From contig JAUWGW010000009.1 in assembly GCA_030606215.1 (NCBI GenBank), positions 1 to 59,466 on the forward strand: a stretch of 59,466 bases of DNA, read 5' to 3'. A program made the translations under genes and the position numbers. Below are positions 15,458-23,515 of this stretch, piece by piece. This stretch comes from a bacterium. GTDB taxonomy: Bacteria > NPL-UPA2 > JAUVJM01. The notes under the pieces are model-generated. The model had not been told where the DNA came from. It saw only the letters and a program-made list of their open reading frames with translations, and did no database searches. Position 1 is the first letter of the stretch, and every line of letters begins with the position of its first letter.

Positions 15458-16403
15458 TAGTCCAAAAATATCAGTTGTTATTCCGGTTAAAGAGTTTAAT
15501 CGGAATCTGGATGAATGTATTAAGCACTGCCTTGAACTTGACTATCCTGATTGCGAGATTATTGTATTGCCTGATTTTTCAATTGAGACACTTTATAATG
15601 TCCGGGTTGTACCCACAGGGGCAAAAGGTCCTTCAGAGAAAAGAAATATTGGGATTGAGGAGACAACCGGGGAAATAGTTGCTTTCCTGGACGATGATGC
15701 GTTCCCTTCAAAAGACTGGCTCAGGAATGCAGTTAGAAACTTTAATGATGAAGAAATTGGTGCTGTGGGAGGACCAGCAGTTACTCCAGAAAATGATTGG
15801 TTGAAAGAGAAAGCAAGTGGAACTATTTATTCTTCTCTTTTAGGAGGAGGAGTTTACAGATACAGGTATATTCCTCAGAAGAGGCGCTTTGTTGATGATT
15901 TTCCTTCCTGTAATTTCATTGTCAGAAAATCTATTTTGAAAGAGGCAGGTGGATTTAGAACGAAGTTCTGGCCTGGGGAGGATACAGCTCTCTGCCTTGA
16001 AATTACTAAAAAGCTGGGGAAGAGAATAGTCTATGACCCTGATGTATTAATATATCACCATCGTCGGAAGTTATTTATTCCTCACCTGAAACAGGTTTGT
16101 AGCTATGCTTTACATCGGGGATATTTTGCTAAAAGATTTCCACAGACCTCTTTAAGAGTTTCTTATTTCCTACCCACCTTTTTTGTTTTTGGTTTATTCT
16201 TCGGCTGGCTCACTGGGCTTATTCATCCTCTATTTTATAAAGTTTATCTTATTTCAATATTTGTCTATCTCTCTATGGCTCTATTAACAGGGTTAAAGAA
16301 TAAATCTCCCTTATACATTTTCTCAGGTTTGATTCTTACACATCTTTGTTATGGAATTTGGTTCATCAAGGGTTTGCTTTCCGGGAGGCTTAAGGAAGAA
16401 TGA
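15444..16403 (+). CDS. Membrane-anchored GT2 glycosyltransferase
   Basis: A 319-residue protein with an N-terminal GT-A fold (ISVVIPVKEFNRNLDECI, VAFLDDDAFPSKDWL, FWPGEDTALCLEI) and about three C-terminal hydrophobic segments from residue 240 on. The DDD metal motif and the ED pair of inverting GT2 enzymes are present. It likely transfers a sugar to a growing lipid-linked chain at the inner membrane. It overlaps both neighbours (14 and 4 bases), so it belongs to a tightly coupled group with the DPM1-like and radical SAM genes. Confidence 0.83.
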   Translation: MIGDSSPKISVVIPVKEFNRNLDECIKHCLELDYPDCEIIVLPDFSIETLYNVRVVPTGAKGPSEKRNIGIEETTGEIVAFLDDDAFPSKDWLRNAVRNFNDEEIGAVGGPAVTPENDWLKEKASGTIYSSLLGGGVYRYRYIPQKRRFVDDFPSCNFIVRKSILKEAGGFRTKFWPGEDTALCLEITKKLGKRIVYDPDVLIYHHRRKLFIPHLKQVCSYALHRGYFAKRFPQTSLRVSYFLPTFFVFGLFFGWLTGLIHPLFYKVYLISIFVYLSMALLTGLKNKSPLYIFSGLILTHLCYGIWFIKGLLSGRLKEE

Positions 16404-17896
16404 AAGTGATGATTTCCTATCCCCCGCTGGAAAGCAAGAAGGGGACCCCTCTTTTAAGCCAGAATCGGCAGTTTCAGTATTTCCGTAATCCTACCTATAT
16501 TTATCCTGTGATTCCAGCTTCTGCGGCAACATTACTCAAACAGAATGGTTATGAGATTGTCTGGAACGATTGTATTGCTGAAGGCTGGACCTATAAGCAA
16601 TTCTTAGATTTTGTCAAGGAAGAGAAGCCTGATTTGATTGCAATGGAAACTAAAACTCCTGTAATCAAGCAACACTGGAAGATTATCAGTGATTTGAAAT
16701 CCCTGGCTGCTGATAACTGGCCACTGACTACTGTCTTGTTGGGCGACCATGTAACAGCTCTTCCGCAGGAATCTTTTGAAAATAGCAAAGTGGATTTTGT
16801 TCTCACTGGCGGCGACTACGATTTTTTACTTCTGAACTTATGCAATTTTCTCAGAAAGCAAAGGGAATCAAAGCAACTTTCAACTCTCAACTCTCAACTC
16901 TCAGCTGAATTAGAGCCTGGCATATGGTATCGTCAGAACGGACAGGTCAAGAATACAGGACATTTCAAATTGGAGCACGATTTAGATTCCCTGCCTTTTA
17001 TTGATAGAAACCTGACAGGATGGAAACTCTACAGCACAAACAATGGTAATTACAAATGCCTCCCTGGAACTTATATCATGTCAGGTCGGGATTGCTGGCA
17101 CCATCGGTGTAGTTTTTGTTCATGGACTACACTATTTTCAAATTTTCGTGTGAGAACTCCAGAGAATGTTCTGAATGAGATAGGTATGCTTATTGAAAAA
17201 TATAATGTGAAGGAGATAATGGATGACACAGGAACGTTTCCAAAGGGTGATTGGTTAAGAGAGTTCTGTAAAGGAATGATTGGAAGAGGTTATAATAGGA
17301 GGATTTTCGTAGATTGCAATATGCGTTTTGGTGCCTGTTCCCTTGAAGATTACATGTTGATGAAGAGAGCAGGTTTCAGACTCCTTCTTTTTGGTCTGGA
17401 ATCGGCAAATCAAAAAACACTTGATAGGATAGATAAAAAGTTAAAAGTTGAGGAGATTATTAGCTCTTGTAAACTTGCCCATAAGGCTGGGCTTTTCCCT
17501 CATATCACGATAATGTTCGGTTATCCATGGGAAAGTTATGAAGAAGCACGCAAGACTCTTGAGTTGGGGAGATATCTTCTAAGGAAAGGTTATGCCTATA
17601 CTGTCCAGGCTACAATAGTTATTCCTTATCCCGGAACACCATTATTTGAAGAATGTAAAGAGGAGAACTTACTTAGAACTCTTGATTGGGATTACTATGA
17701 TATGGAAAACCCGGTGATGAAGGCGCCAATGAGTGATGAAGAGATATTAAAGTTAGTCCAGGGTATATATGGAGTTGCCTTTAATCCTGAATTTATTTGG
17801 AGAAGGTTTGCTTCTGTTAGAGATTTAGATGATATAAAATACTTTTTCCGTGCTGGAGCAAAAGTTGTCGGCCACCTTTTTGACTTTAGACCATAA
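16400..17896 (+). CDS. B12-binding radical SAM enzyme with CX4CX2C motif
   Basis: A 498-residue protein. The N-terminal B12-binding-like Rossmann domain (about 1-150) contains LLGDHVTALPQESF and LTGGDYDFLL. The radical SAM domain follows, with GRDCWHHRCSFCSWTTL, where the three cysteines are spaced CX4CX2C and not the usual CX3CX2C. Further blocks are IMDDTGTFPKGDWL and LLFGLESANQKTLDRI. Such enzymes methylate or rearrange unactivated carbons. In this glycan locus a sugar or lipid substrate is inferred. The ATGA overlap with the upstream GT2 gene suggests coupled translation. A four-copy heptanucleotide repeat lies in the linker. Confidence 0.85.
   Translation: MKVMISYPPLESKKGTPLLSQNRQFQYFRNPTYIYPVIPASAATLLKQNGYEIVWNDCIAEGWTYKQFLDFVKEEKPDLIAMETKTPVIKQHWKIISDLKSLAADNWPLTTVLLGDHVTALPQESFENSKVDFVLTGGDYDFLLLNLCNFLRKQRESKQLSTLNSQLSAELEPGIWYRQNGQVKNTGHFKLEHDLDSLPFIDRNLTGWKLYSTNNGNYKCLPGTYIMSGRDCWHHRCSFCSWTTLFSNFRVRTPENVLNEIGMLIEKYNVKEIMDDTGTFPKGDWLREFCKGMIGRGYNRRIFVDCNMRFGACSLEDYMLMKRAGFRLLLFGLESANQKTLDRIDKKLKVEEIISSCKLAHKAGLFPHITIMFGYPWESYEEARKTLELGRYLLRKGYAYTVQATIVIPYPGTPLFEECKEENLLRTLDWDYYDMENPVMKAPMSDEEILKLVQGIYGVAFNPEFIWRRFASVRDLDDIKYFFRAGAKVVGHLFDFRP
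16874..16901 (+). repeat. Heptanucleotide tandem repeat inside the radical SAM gene
   Basis: CAACTTT followed by three copies of CAACTCT makes a 28-base run. It encodes QLSTLNSQLS in the linker after the B12-binding domain. The unit is not a multiple of three, so gain or loss of one unit would shift the reading frame. Confidence 0.8.
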
Positions 17897-17948
17897 TAGA
17901 TACACTTATCCAATTTGTAGTGAAGAACCAAGACGAGAAAAATTAAGC

Positions 17949-17976
17949 TTGACACTTGAAATTCTCGGGCTATAAT
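17949..17976 (+). promoter_or_regulatory. Perfect consensus promoter of a likely leaderless ATPase mRNA
   Basis: TTGACA (17949-17954) and TATAAT (17971-17976) are both perfect, with a 16-base spacer. The start codon ATG at 17983 lies where transcription is expected to begin. The upstream in-frame ATG at 17956 lies within this promoter and is therefore not the start. Confidence 0.8.
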
Positions 17977-17982
17977 AAAGCT

Positions 17983-19272
17983 ATGGCTGTAATTGAAAGA
18001 AAAATTTTAAAAGAACTCAAAGACCATCTAAATAAAAAGGAAATCTCCCTCATTATTGGTCCCAGACAATCTGGAAAAACATTCTTAATGCTTCTACTTA
18101 AAGAATGCTTAGAGAAAAAAGGAGAAAAGACCACATTTCTAAGTCTTGATTTTGAGGCTGATAAGAAATTTTTTGTTTCTCAAGATGCCCTGGTGAAAAA
18201 GATTGAGTTAGAGCTTGGTAAGGTAAAAGGATATGTTTTTATTGATGAAATTCAGAGAAAGGAAGACGCAGGTCTTTTTCTTAAAGGAATTTATGACATG
18301 AATTTAGCTTATAAATTCATTGTCTCTGGTTCAGGTAGTATGGAGTTAAAGGAAAAAATTCATGAATCGTTGGTTGGCAGAAAAAGAATTTTTGAGCTGA
18401 ACACAATTTCATTTGATGAATTTGTCAATTTTAAAACAAATTACCGATACAAGGAGAAATTAACTAATTTTTTTCAGCTTGAAAAAGAAAAGACTTTTGG
18501 GTTTCTCAGGGAATATTTAAATTTTGGTGGTTATCCTCGAGTTATCTTAGAAGAAAAATTAAGTGAAAAGACAAAAATAATAGATGAGATTTTTCACAGT
18601 TACTTAGAAAAAGACATTTCTTATTTATTAAAAGTAAGAAACACAGAGGCTTTTAGTTCTTCGGTTAAAATTTTGGCTTCTCAGATAGGTAATTTAATAA
18701 GCTATTCTGAACTCGCTTCTACATTAGGGGTCTCTTTTCAGACAGTTAAAAATTACTTATGGTATTTAGAAAAGACCTTTATAACTAGAAAATTAACTCC
18801 TTATTCTAAGAACATAAGAAAAGAAATTTCTAAATCCCCAATAATGTATTTTTGCGATTTAGGATTAAGAAATTACACCTTAGGAGTATTTGGGAATGTT
18901 TCTGACATAAAAGAAAGCGGTTTTCTTTTTCAAAATTTCATTTTTAATATTTTGAGAGAAAAATTATGTTTTCAGCCTGCTTCACTTCATTTTTGGCGAA
19001 CTAAAGATAGAGCTGAAATTGATTTTATAATTGAGTTTGGGAAAGAGATTTTGCCAATAGAAGTAAAGTGTAAAAATATAAGAAAACCTGTTATAGGACG
19101 TTCAATAAGGAGCTTTATAGAAAGATATCACCCATCTCAGGTGTGGATAATCAACATAGATTTTGAAGCTGCTAAAAAAATAGGTTCAACAAGAATAAGA
19201 TATTTACCTTTCTGGAAGCTTTTAACTACGTCTTTGGAAGATATTCTTAAGGAAAATGCAAACCACAGTTAA
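17983..19272 (+). CDS. AAA ATPase with DUF4143-type C-terminal nuclease-like domain
   Basis: About 429 residues from ATG 17983. The N-terminal AAA_14 domain has Walker A IIGPRQSGKTFLM and Walker B GYVFIDEIQRKEDAG, then VSGSGSMELKEKI and the family ESLVGRKRIFELNTISF. A winged-helix-like segment and a C-terminal DUF4143 part (RAEIDFIIEF, ILPIEVKCKN) resemble a PD-(D/E)xK fold. These ATPases are widespread accessory proteins of unclear function. The gene is clearly more AT-rich than the upstream genes and carries its own consensus promoter inside a glycan locus, which suggests acquisition by transfer. The leaderless start is inferred from promoter position and the lack of a ribosome-binding site. 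Confidence 0.88.
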   Translation: MAVIERKILKELKDHLNKKEISLIIGPRQSGKTFLMLLLKECLEKKGEKTTFLSLDFEADKKFFVSQDALVKKIELELGKVKGYVFIDEIQRKEDAGLFLKGIYDMNLAYKFIVSGSGSMELKEKIHESLVGRKRIFELNTISFDEFVNFKTNYRYKEKLTNFFQLEKEKTFGFLREYLNFGGYPRVILEEKLSEKTKIIDEIFHSYLEKDISYLLKVRNTEAFSSSVKILASQIGNLISYSELASTLGVSFQTVKNYLWYLEKTFITRKLTPYSKNIRKEISKSPIMYFCDLGLRNYTLGVFGNVSDIKESGFLFQNFIFNILREKLCFQPASLHFWRTKDRAEIDFIIEFGKEILPIEVKCKNIRKPVIGRSIRSFIERYHPSQVWIINIDFEAAKKIGSTRIRYLPFWKLLTTSLEDILKENANHS

Positions 19273-19352
19273 AATGGATATCATTTTCCTAAGGGGTTCG
19301 TTGTCCACATGGGAGAATTCAGTTTTTTGACTTTAGACTGTAATTTCAAGCT

Positions 19353-21317
19353 ATGAGTGTGGTAGATATCTCAGTTATAGTAACAACTAAAAACGAAGAG
19401 GAAAATATAGAAAGTTGTCTTGGCTCTGTTAAACAACAGAGTTATCCGTGTGGCAAGATAGAAATAATTGTAGTAGACAATGATTCCATTGACCGAACCA
19501 AAGAAATTGCCCGGAAATACACTGATAAAGTATATAACTATGGACCTGAACGGTCTGCCCAGAGAAATTTTGGAGTAAAAGCAGCTAACGGAAAATATAT
19601 TTTGTATCTGGATGCAGATATGGTTCTGTCTGAAAATGTTATTAAAGAGTGTGTTAATAAATGCGAGAATGAGGATAATATTGCTTTATATATCCCAGAG
19701 AGAATTATTGGTGAAGGATTTTGGGTTCGGGTAAGAGATTTTGAGAGAAGTTTCTATAACGCTACCTGCATTGATTGTGTAAGATTTGTTAGGAAGGATA
19801 AATTTTTAGAGATAGGTGGGTTTGATGAAACTCTAACCGGTCCTGAAGATTGGGATTTTGATCGAAGGACTAAAAAAGTTGGCAAAGTAAATATAATAAA
19901 CTCGTCTATTTATCATAATGAAGAAGAGCTTAATCTTAAGAGATATTTAAGAAAAAAAAGTTACTATTCCAAAAGTTTCGATAAGTATATAGAGAAATGG
20001 GGAAAAAGCGATGAGATGATAAAAAAGCAATTGGGTATGTGGTACCGTTTATTTGGTGTTTTTATTGAAGACAGGAAATGGAAAAAGCTATTAAGGCATC
20101 CGATGTTGACTTCAGGGATGTATTTTTTAAGATTTTTAGTGGGGCTTTCTTTTGTAAAAAATAAATTAAAGTTTAAGAGATATAATGAAAATAAGTTAAT
20201 TGTTACAGGTCATATTACAGAAATTTACGGACCAGTTCAGGCTTTAGAAAATCATCTAAAAAAAAAGAAAGCTGAATTTTCTTTCATTACACATCCTTTA
20301 ATAAATTGTTCAATTAAAAATTCTTATTTCAAATTATATAAAAAGGGAAGATTAAAAAAGCAAAAGATATTACAAAGAAAAATTCTTCCAAGTTATTTAT
20401 TAGACATAACTTATAACCTATGGATAACGATAAGAAAAGTGAAAAATGTAAATTTATTTATTGGCATAGATAACCTTAATGCAATATGCGGAATCATCTT
20501 AAAAAAATTAGGTTATGTAAGAAAAGTTATATATTATGTAATTGATTATACACCCCGAAGATTTCAAAATAAGATAATGAATTATTTATATCATGCAGTA
20601 GATAAATATTGTGTTAAAAATTGTGATTATATATGGAATATTTCCGAAAGGATTGCAAATATTAGAGAGAGGCAAGGAGTTAGGTCAGATAAAAATTTGG
20701 TAGTATCTGTGGGGATAGAGTTGGATAAGATTCCTAACATTGATAATTTCAAGAATAGACGAAAAATCCTTGTTTTTGTTAGTCATTTAGATAAATCCAA
20801 GGGAGTGCAGTTAGCGATAGAATTTTTAGAAGAGGTTATTAAAAAATATTCAGATGTTATGTTGGAAATTATTGGAACAGGTCCTTATGAAGATAGATTA
20901 AAAGATTTGGCTAAGGGAAAGAAATTAGAAAGACATATAAGGTTCTTGGGAGCTATGTCGCATGAGAGATTACTTCAATATCTTCCTACCTGTGGAGTTG
21001 CATTAGCGACTTATTTGGATGCTCCCAATAGTATTACTTATTATGCTGATCCAACGAAACCAAAAGAATATTTAGCATGTGGTTTGCCAGTTATAATAAC
21101 AAAAGTTCCTTGGATTGCAGAGGAAGTAGAAAGAAAAAAAATGGGCATTGTCATTAATTATGATAAGGAAGAATTGATAGATGCAGTTGTAAAATTGCTT
21201 ACTGATGATAAGTTTTATAGCGAGTGCAGAAAGAATGCTATAGAGTTTACTTCAAATTTAAGTTGGGACAAAATATATGATGAGGCTTTTAGAAAAATTG
21301 GATATGAAACTACTTGA
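19353..21317 (+). CDS. Two-domain glycosyltransferase: GT2 fused to GT4
   Basis: The 654-residue protein joins two transferases. Residues 1 to about 270 are GT2 (VDISVIVTTKNEEENIESCL, EIIVVDNDSIDRT, YLDADM, GGFDETLTGPEDWDFD). From about 285 on the GT-B part is GT4-like (KILVFVSHLDKSKGVQLAIE, IGTGPYEDRL, YADPTKPKEYLACGLPVIIT, the last being the acidic donor-binding region). It would add two sugars in succession. It is AT-rich like the ATPase before it. The 3' end overlaps a broken methyltransferase gene. Confidence 0.87.
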   Translation: MSVVDISVIVTTKNEEENIESCLGSVKQQSYPCGKIEIIVVDNDSIDRTKEIARKYTDKVYNYGPERSAQRNFGVKAANGKYILYLDADMVLSENVIKECVNKCENEDNIALYIPERIIGEGFWVRVRDFERSFYNATCIDCVRFVRKDKFLEIGGFDETLTGPEDWDFDRRTKKVGKVNIINSSIYHNEEELNLKRYLRKKSYYSKSFDKYIEKWGKSDEMIKKQLGMWYRLFGVFIEDRKWKKLLRHPMLTSGMYFLRFLVGLSFVKNKLKFKRYNENKLIVTGHITEIYGPVQALENHLKKKKAEFSFITHPLINCSIKNSYFKLYKKGRLKKQKILQRKILPSYLLDITYNLWITIRKVKNVNLFIGIDNLNAICGIILKKLGYVRKVIYYVIDYTPRRFQNKIMNYLYHAVDKYCVKNCDYIWNISERIANIRERQGVRSDKNLVVSVGIELDKIPNIDNFKNRRKILVFVSHLDKSKGVQLAIEFLEEVIKKYSDVMLEIIGTGPYEDRLKDLAKGKKLERHIRFLGAMSHERLLQYLPTCGVALATYLDAPNSITYYADPTKPKEYLACGLPVIITKVPWIAEEVERKKMGIVINYDKEELIDAVVKLLTDDKFYSECRKNAIEFTSNLSWDKIYDEAFRKIGYETT

Positions 21318-21865
21318 TCCAGGGACTGATTGGAGACAAGGGATTTTCAGCAAGATAGATATTGCAGTTGCTAGGGGTCAAAAGGTGTTAAATATAGGAT
21401 GTGGGGATGGCGGAGATGCCTTGATTTTTGCAAATTTAGGAGCAAAAGGTATCGGGATTGACATTGCTTCTCACAAGAATTGGCATAAACTAGAGAATGA
21501 CAATCTAAAATTTGAGATAGTTGATAGTTGCAATCTCCCGTTCAAAGACAAATGTTTCGATTTAACTTGAGAATTCCCTGTGGCTTGCCACAGGGCTACT
21601 ATACAGAAAGTTCCTTGTTATCTGCGAAGTGTAGCGAAGCAGACATGATACCCTGCGGATTGCCGCAAGAGAGTTCATTTTTTGAGAAAGATATGCTTCA
21701 TCATATTAATAATCCAGAAAAAGCTCTTGCTGAGATTAAAAGAGTGACAAAAGAGGGGGGCAAGTTATTATAATTGAAGTTAATAGATACAATCCTATAC
21801 TTTATTTTTATATGACCTTGATGCTTGGACATCAGCACCTTACAAAGAGATATCTTAAGAGTTGA
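21304..21865 (+). pseudogene. Class I SAM methyltransferase broken by a palindromic insertion and a frameshift
   Basis: From ATG 21304 the frame reads MKLLDPGTDWRQGIFSK, then motif I KVLNIGCGDGGDALIFANLG, and ends at 21570 just after FKDKCFDLT. The matching downstream part (EKDMLHHINNPEKALAEIKR, VTKEGGKL) resumes at about 21685 in a different frame after a structured segment. A further one-base shift is needed near 21770 to continue as IIIEVNRYNPILYFYMTLML and on to a stop at 21865. The C-terminus is short for the family. No single frame makes an enzyme, so it is a decaying gene. Sequencing error could explain the last shift but not the insertion. Confidence 0.85.
21573..21681. repeat. Palindromic element inserted in the methyltransferase gene
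   Basis: A 109-base segment with three stems: CCCTGTGGC with GCCACAGGG (21576-21595, loop TT), TCTGC with GCAGA (21621-21643), and TGCGG with CCGCA (21654-21667). The first and third hairpins are diverged copies whose stem differences compensate each other (T to C against A to G). TTGAGA occurs directly on both sides (21567-21572 and 21682-21687), a possible target duplication. No coding capacity; resembles REP-like non-autonomous elements. Confidence 0.7.
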
Positions 21866-21881
21866 TAAAAGGAGAACAGAG

Positions 21882-22838
21882 ATGAGATTATTGATTATCA
21901 TTCCATGTTTAAATGAAGAGAAAAATTTAGGAGATGTAATTAGGAAGATCCCCAAGAGTATAAAGGGAATCTCAGAGGTAAAGATACTCGTTGTGGATGA
22001 TGGTAGTACAGATGGTACAGCTAATATTGCAAGAGCTTTTGGAGTTGAATTAGTTCAAAATGTGTATAATATGGGCTTAGGGGTGACATTTGATAAAGGT
22101 CTCCAATATGCGATTGAGAATGATTTTGATATTATGGTTAATATTGACGGAGACGGACAATTCGCATCAGAAGATGTTGTAAGACTTCTTGAGCCAATTC
22201 AGAATAGCGAAGCTGATTTCGTGACTGGATCAAGATTTATTAATAAGAGTTATTATCCCAAAATGCCTTTAATCAAATTTTGGGGTAATAAAATGATGAC
22301 CCATTTGATAAACAAACTTGTTGCCAGGAAATTTTACGACGTGTCCTGTGGGTTCAGAGCATATTCAAAAGAGGCTTTACTTTCTTTAAATCTACAAGGA
22401 GAGTTCACATATACCCAGGAAGCTTTTTTGAATTTAGCCTTCAAGAGATTGAAGATTAAAGAAGTCCCGATTAAGGTAAAATATTCTGCTGATAGGCGCT
22501 CAAGAATTGCGCCAAATATTTTTACTTATGGACTTCGTAGTGCAAGAATAATTCTTAGAACCTACCGGGATTATAAACCGTTATCATTTTTTGCTGGGAT
22601 TGGTGACTTCTTTTTCTTGATCGCCCTCTTTTTTGAGTCCATTCTTCTATTTACCTATTTAACAAGGGGAAGCTTTACTCCACATATCTGGTCTGGGTTT
22701 ATTGGTGGTATCTTTTTATTTGTTTCCATAGTATTTTTTGTTATCGGGATATTGGCCGATATGAATGATAGAATCAGGTTAAATCAGGAAAAAATCTTAT
22801 ATTATGTGAGGAAGCAAAAAATCAACAGAAAGTCGTAG
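21882..22838 (+). CDS. GT2 polyprenyl-phosphate glycosyltransferase with C-terminal membrane anchor
   Basis: About 318 residues from ATG 21882, chosen for AAAGGAG seven bases upstream. The GT-A domain has LLIIIPCLNEEKNLGDVIR, ILVVDDGSTDGT and VNIDGDGQFASED. SCGFRAYSKEALL and KYSADRRSRIA are typical of DPM1/DPG-synthase-like enzymes. Two hydrophobic helices lie at the C-terminus (about 235-300). It likely transfers a hexose from a nucleotide to polyprenyl phosphate as donor for the GT-C-like enzymes of the same locus. It starts 16 bases after the broken methyltransferase. Confidence 0.87.
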   Translation: MRLLIIIPCLNEEKNLGDVIRKIPKSIKGISEVKILVVDDGSTDGTANIARAFGVELVQNVYNMGLGVTFDKGLQYAIENDFDIMVNIDGDGQFASEDVVRLLEPIQNSEADFVTGSRFINKSYYPKMPLIKFWGNKMMTHLINKLVARKFYDVSCGFRAYSKEALLSLNLQGEFTYTQEAFLNLAFKRLKIKEVPIKVKYSADRRSRIAPNIFTYGLRSARIILRTYRDYKPLSFFAGIGDFFFLIALFFESILLFTYLTRGSFTPHIWSGFIGGIFLFVSIVFFVIGILADMNDRIRLNQEKILYYVRKQKINRKS

Positions 22839-22841
22839 TTT

Positions 22842-23498
22842 ATGCTAAAACCAGAAGAGAATAAATTTGTTAATTTTTTGCGTGACAATTTGTCGGGGAT
22901 TTCTTCTGAGCAGATCTCAGAAAGTGCTGCTCCTTCTTTTTGCCATCCCAACTGTTTAATTCGCTGGTTTGTCTGGCAACGAATCAGAAGGTCACTTGCC
23001 ATGACAAAAGACATACAATGCGAGAAGATATTAGATTTTGGTTCTGGCAGCGGTGTTATATTACCCTCTTGTGCTCCGAGATCAAAGATAACATACGCTC
23101 TTGATATTAATCCTATCTTAGTCAAGAAAACAAAAAAAGAGTATGGATTAAAAAATGTTGAAGTTGTCAATTATTTAAATAGCAGTATTCCTTTGCCATC
23201 GGAATCAATTGATTTGATTTACGCTTTGGAAGTGCTTGAGCATATAGAAGATTTGGATAGAGTGATCTCCGAAATCCATAGAGTCTGCAAGAAAAATGCC
23301 TATCTGTTATTTTCAGGACCAACAGAGAATCTTTTTTACAAAGCAGGGCGAGCTTTTGCTGGGTTCAAGGGAGATTACCATAAGACTTCATTGAATAGCA
23401 TTACTGAGAAAATTGAAAATAGATTTATTTGCCTGAGGCAGTCTAAATTGTTCAAGTTTATACCCATATATTTTTTGGGGTTATATAGAAAGGTTTGA
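22842..23498 (+). CDS. Class I SAM-dependent methyltransferase
   Basis: A 218-residue protein with a Methyltransf_11-type core: motif I EKILDFGSGSGVIL, the acidic motif II ITYALDINPILV, and the post-II block SIDLIYALEVLEHIEDLDRV. The first 55 residues hold a Cys/His-containing segment (PSFCHPNCLIRWFVW). It starts three bases after the GT2 stop and is followed by a B12-radical SAM gene, so it belongs to the glycan unit. The substrate is not apparent; sugar O-methylation is one guess. Confidence 0.8.
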   Translation: MLKPEENKFVNFLRDNLSGISSEQISESAAPSFCHPNCLIRWFVWQRIRRSLAMTKDIQCEKILDFGSGSGVILPSCAPRSKITYALDINPILVKKTKKEYGLKNVEVVNYLNSSIPLPSESIDLIYALEVLEHIEDLDRVISEIHRVCKKNAYLLFSGPTENLFYKAGRAFAGFKGDYHKTSLNSITEKIENRFICLRQSKLFKFIPIYFLGLYRKV

Positions 23499-23515
23499 TT
23501 GGGGAATAAAAAATT

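Noticed and set aside
16874-16901. Short CRISPR-like repeat
   Set aside because: Seven-base units without spacers inside a coding frame are a simple tandem repeat.
17956-17982. Earlier ATG for the ATPase gene
   Set aside because: It lies between the -35 and -10 elements of a perfect promoter, so it would not be transcribed from it.
17983-19272. ATPase as a transposition or phage protein
   Set aside because: The AAA_14 and DUF4143 pattern is of a free-standing ATPase; no inverted repeats or integrase flank it.
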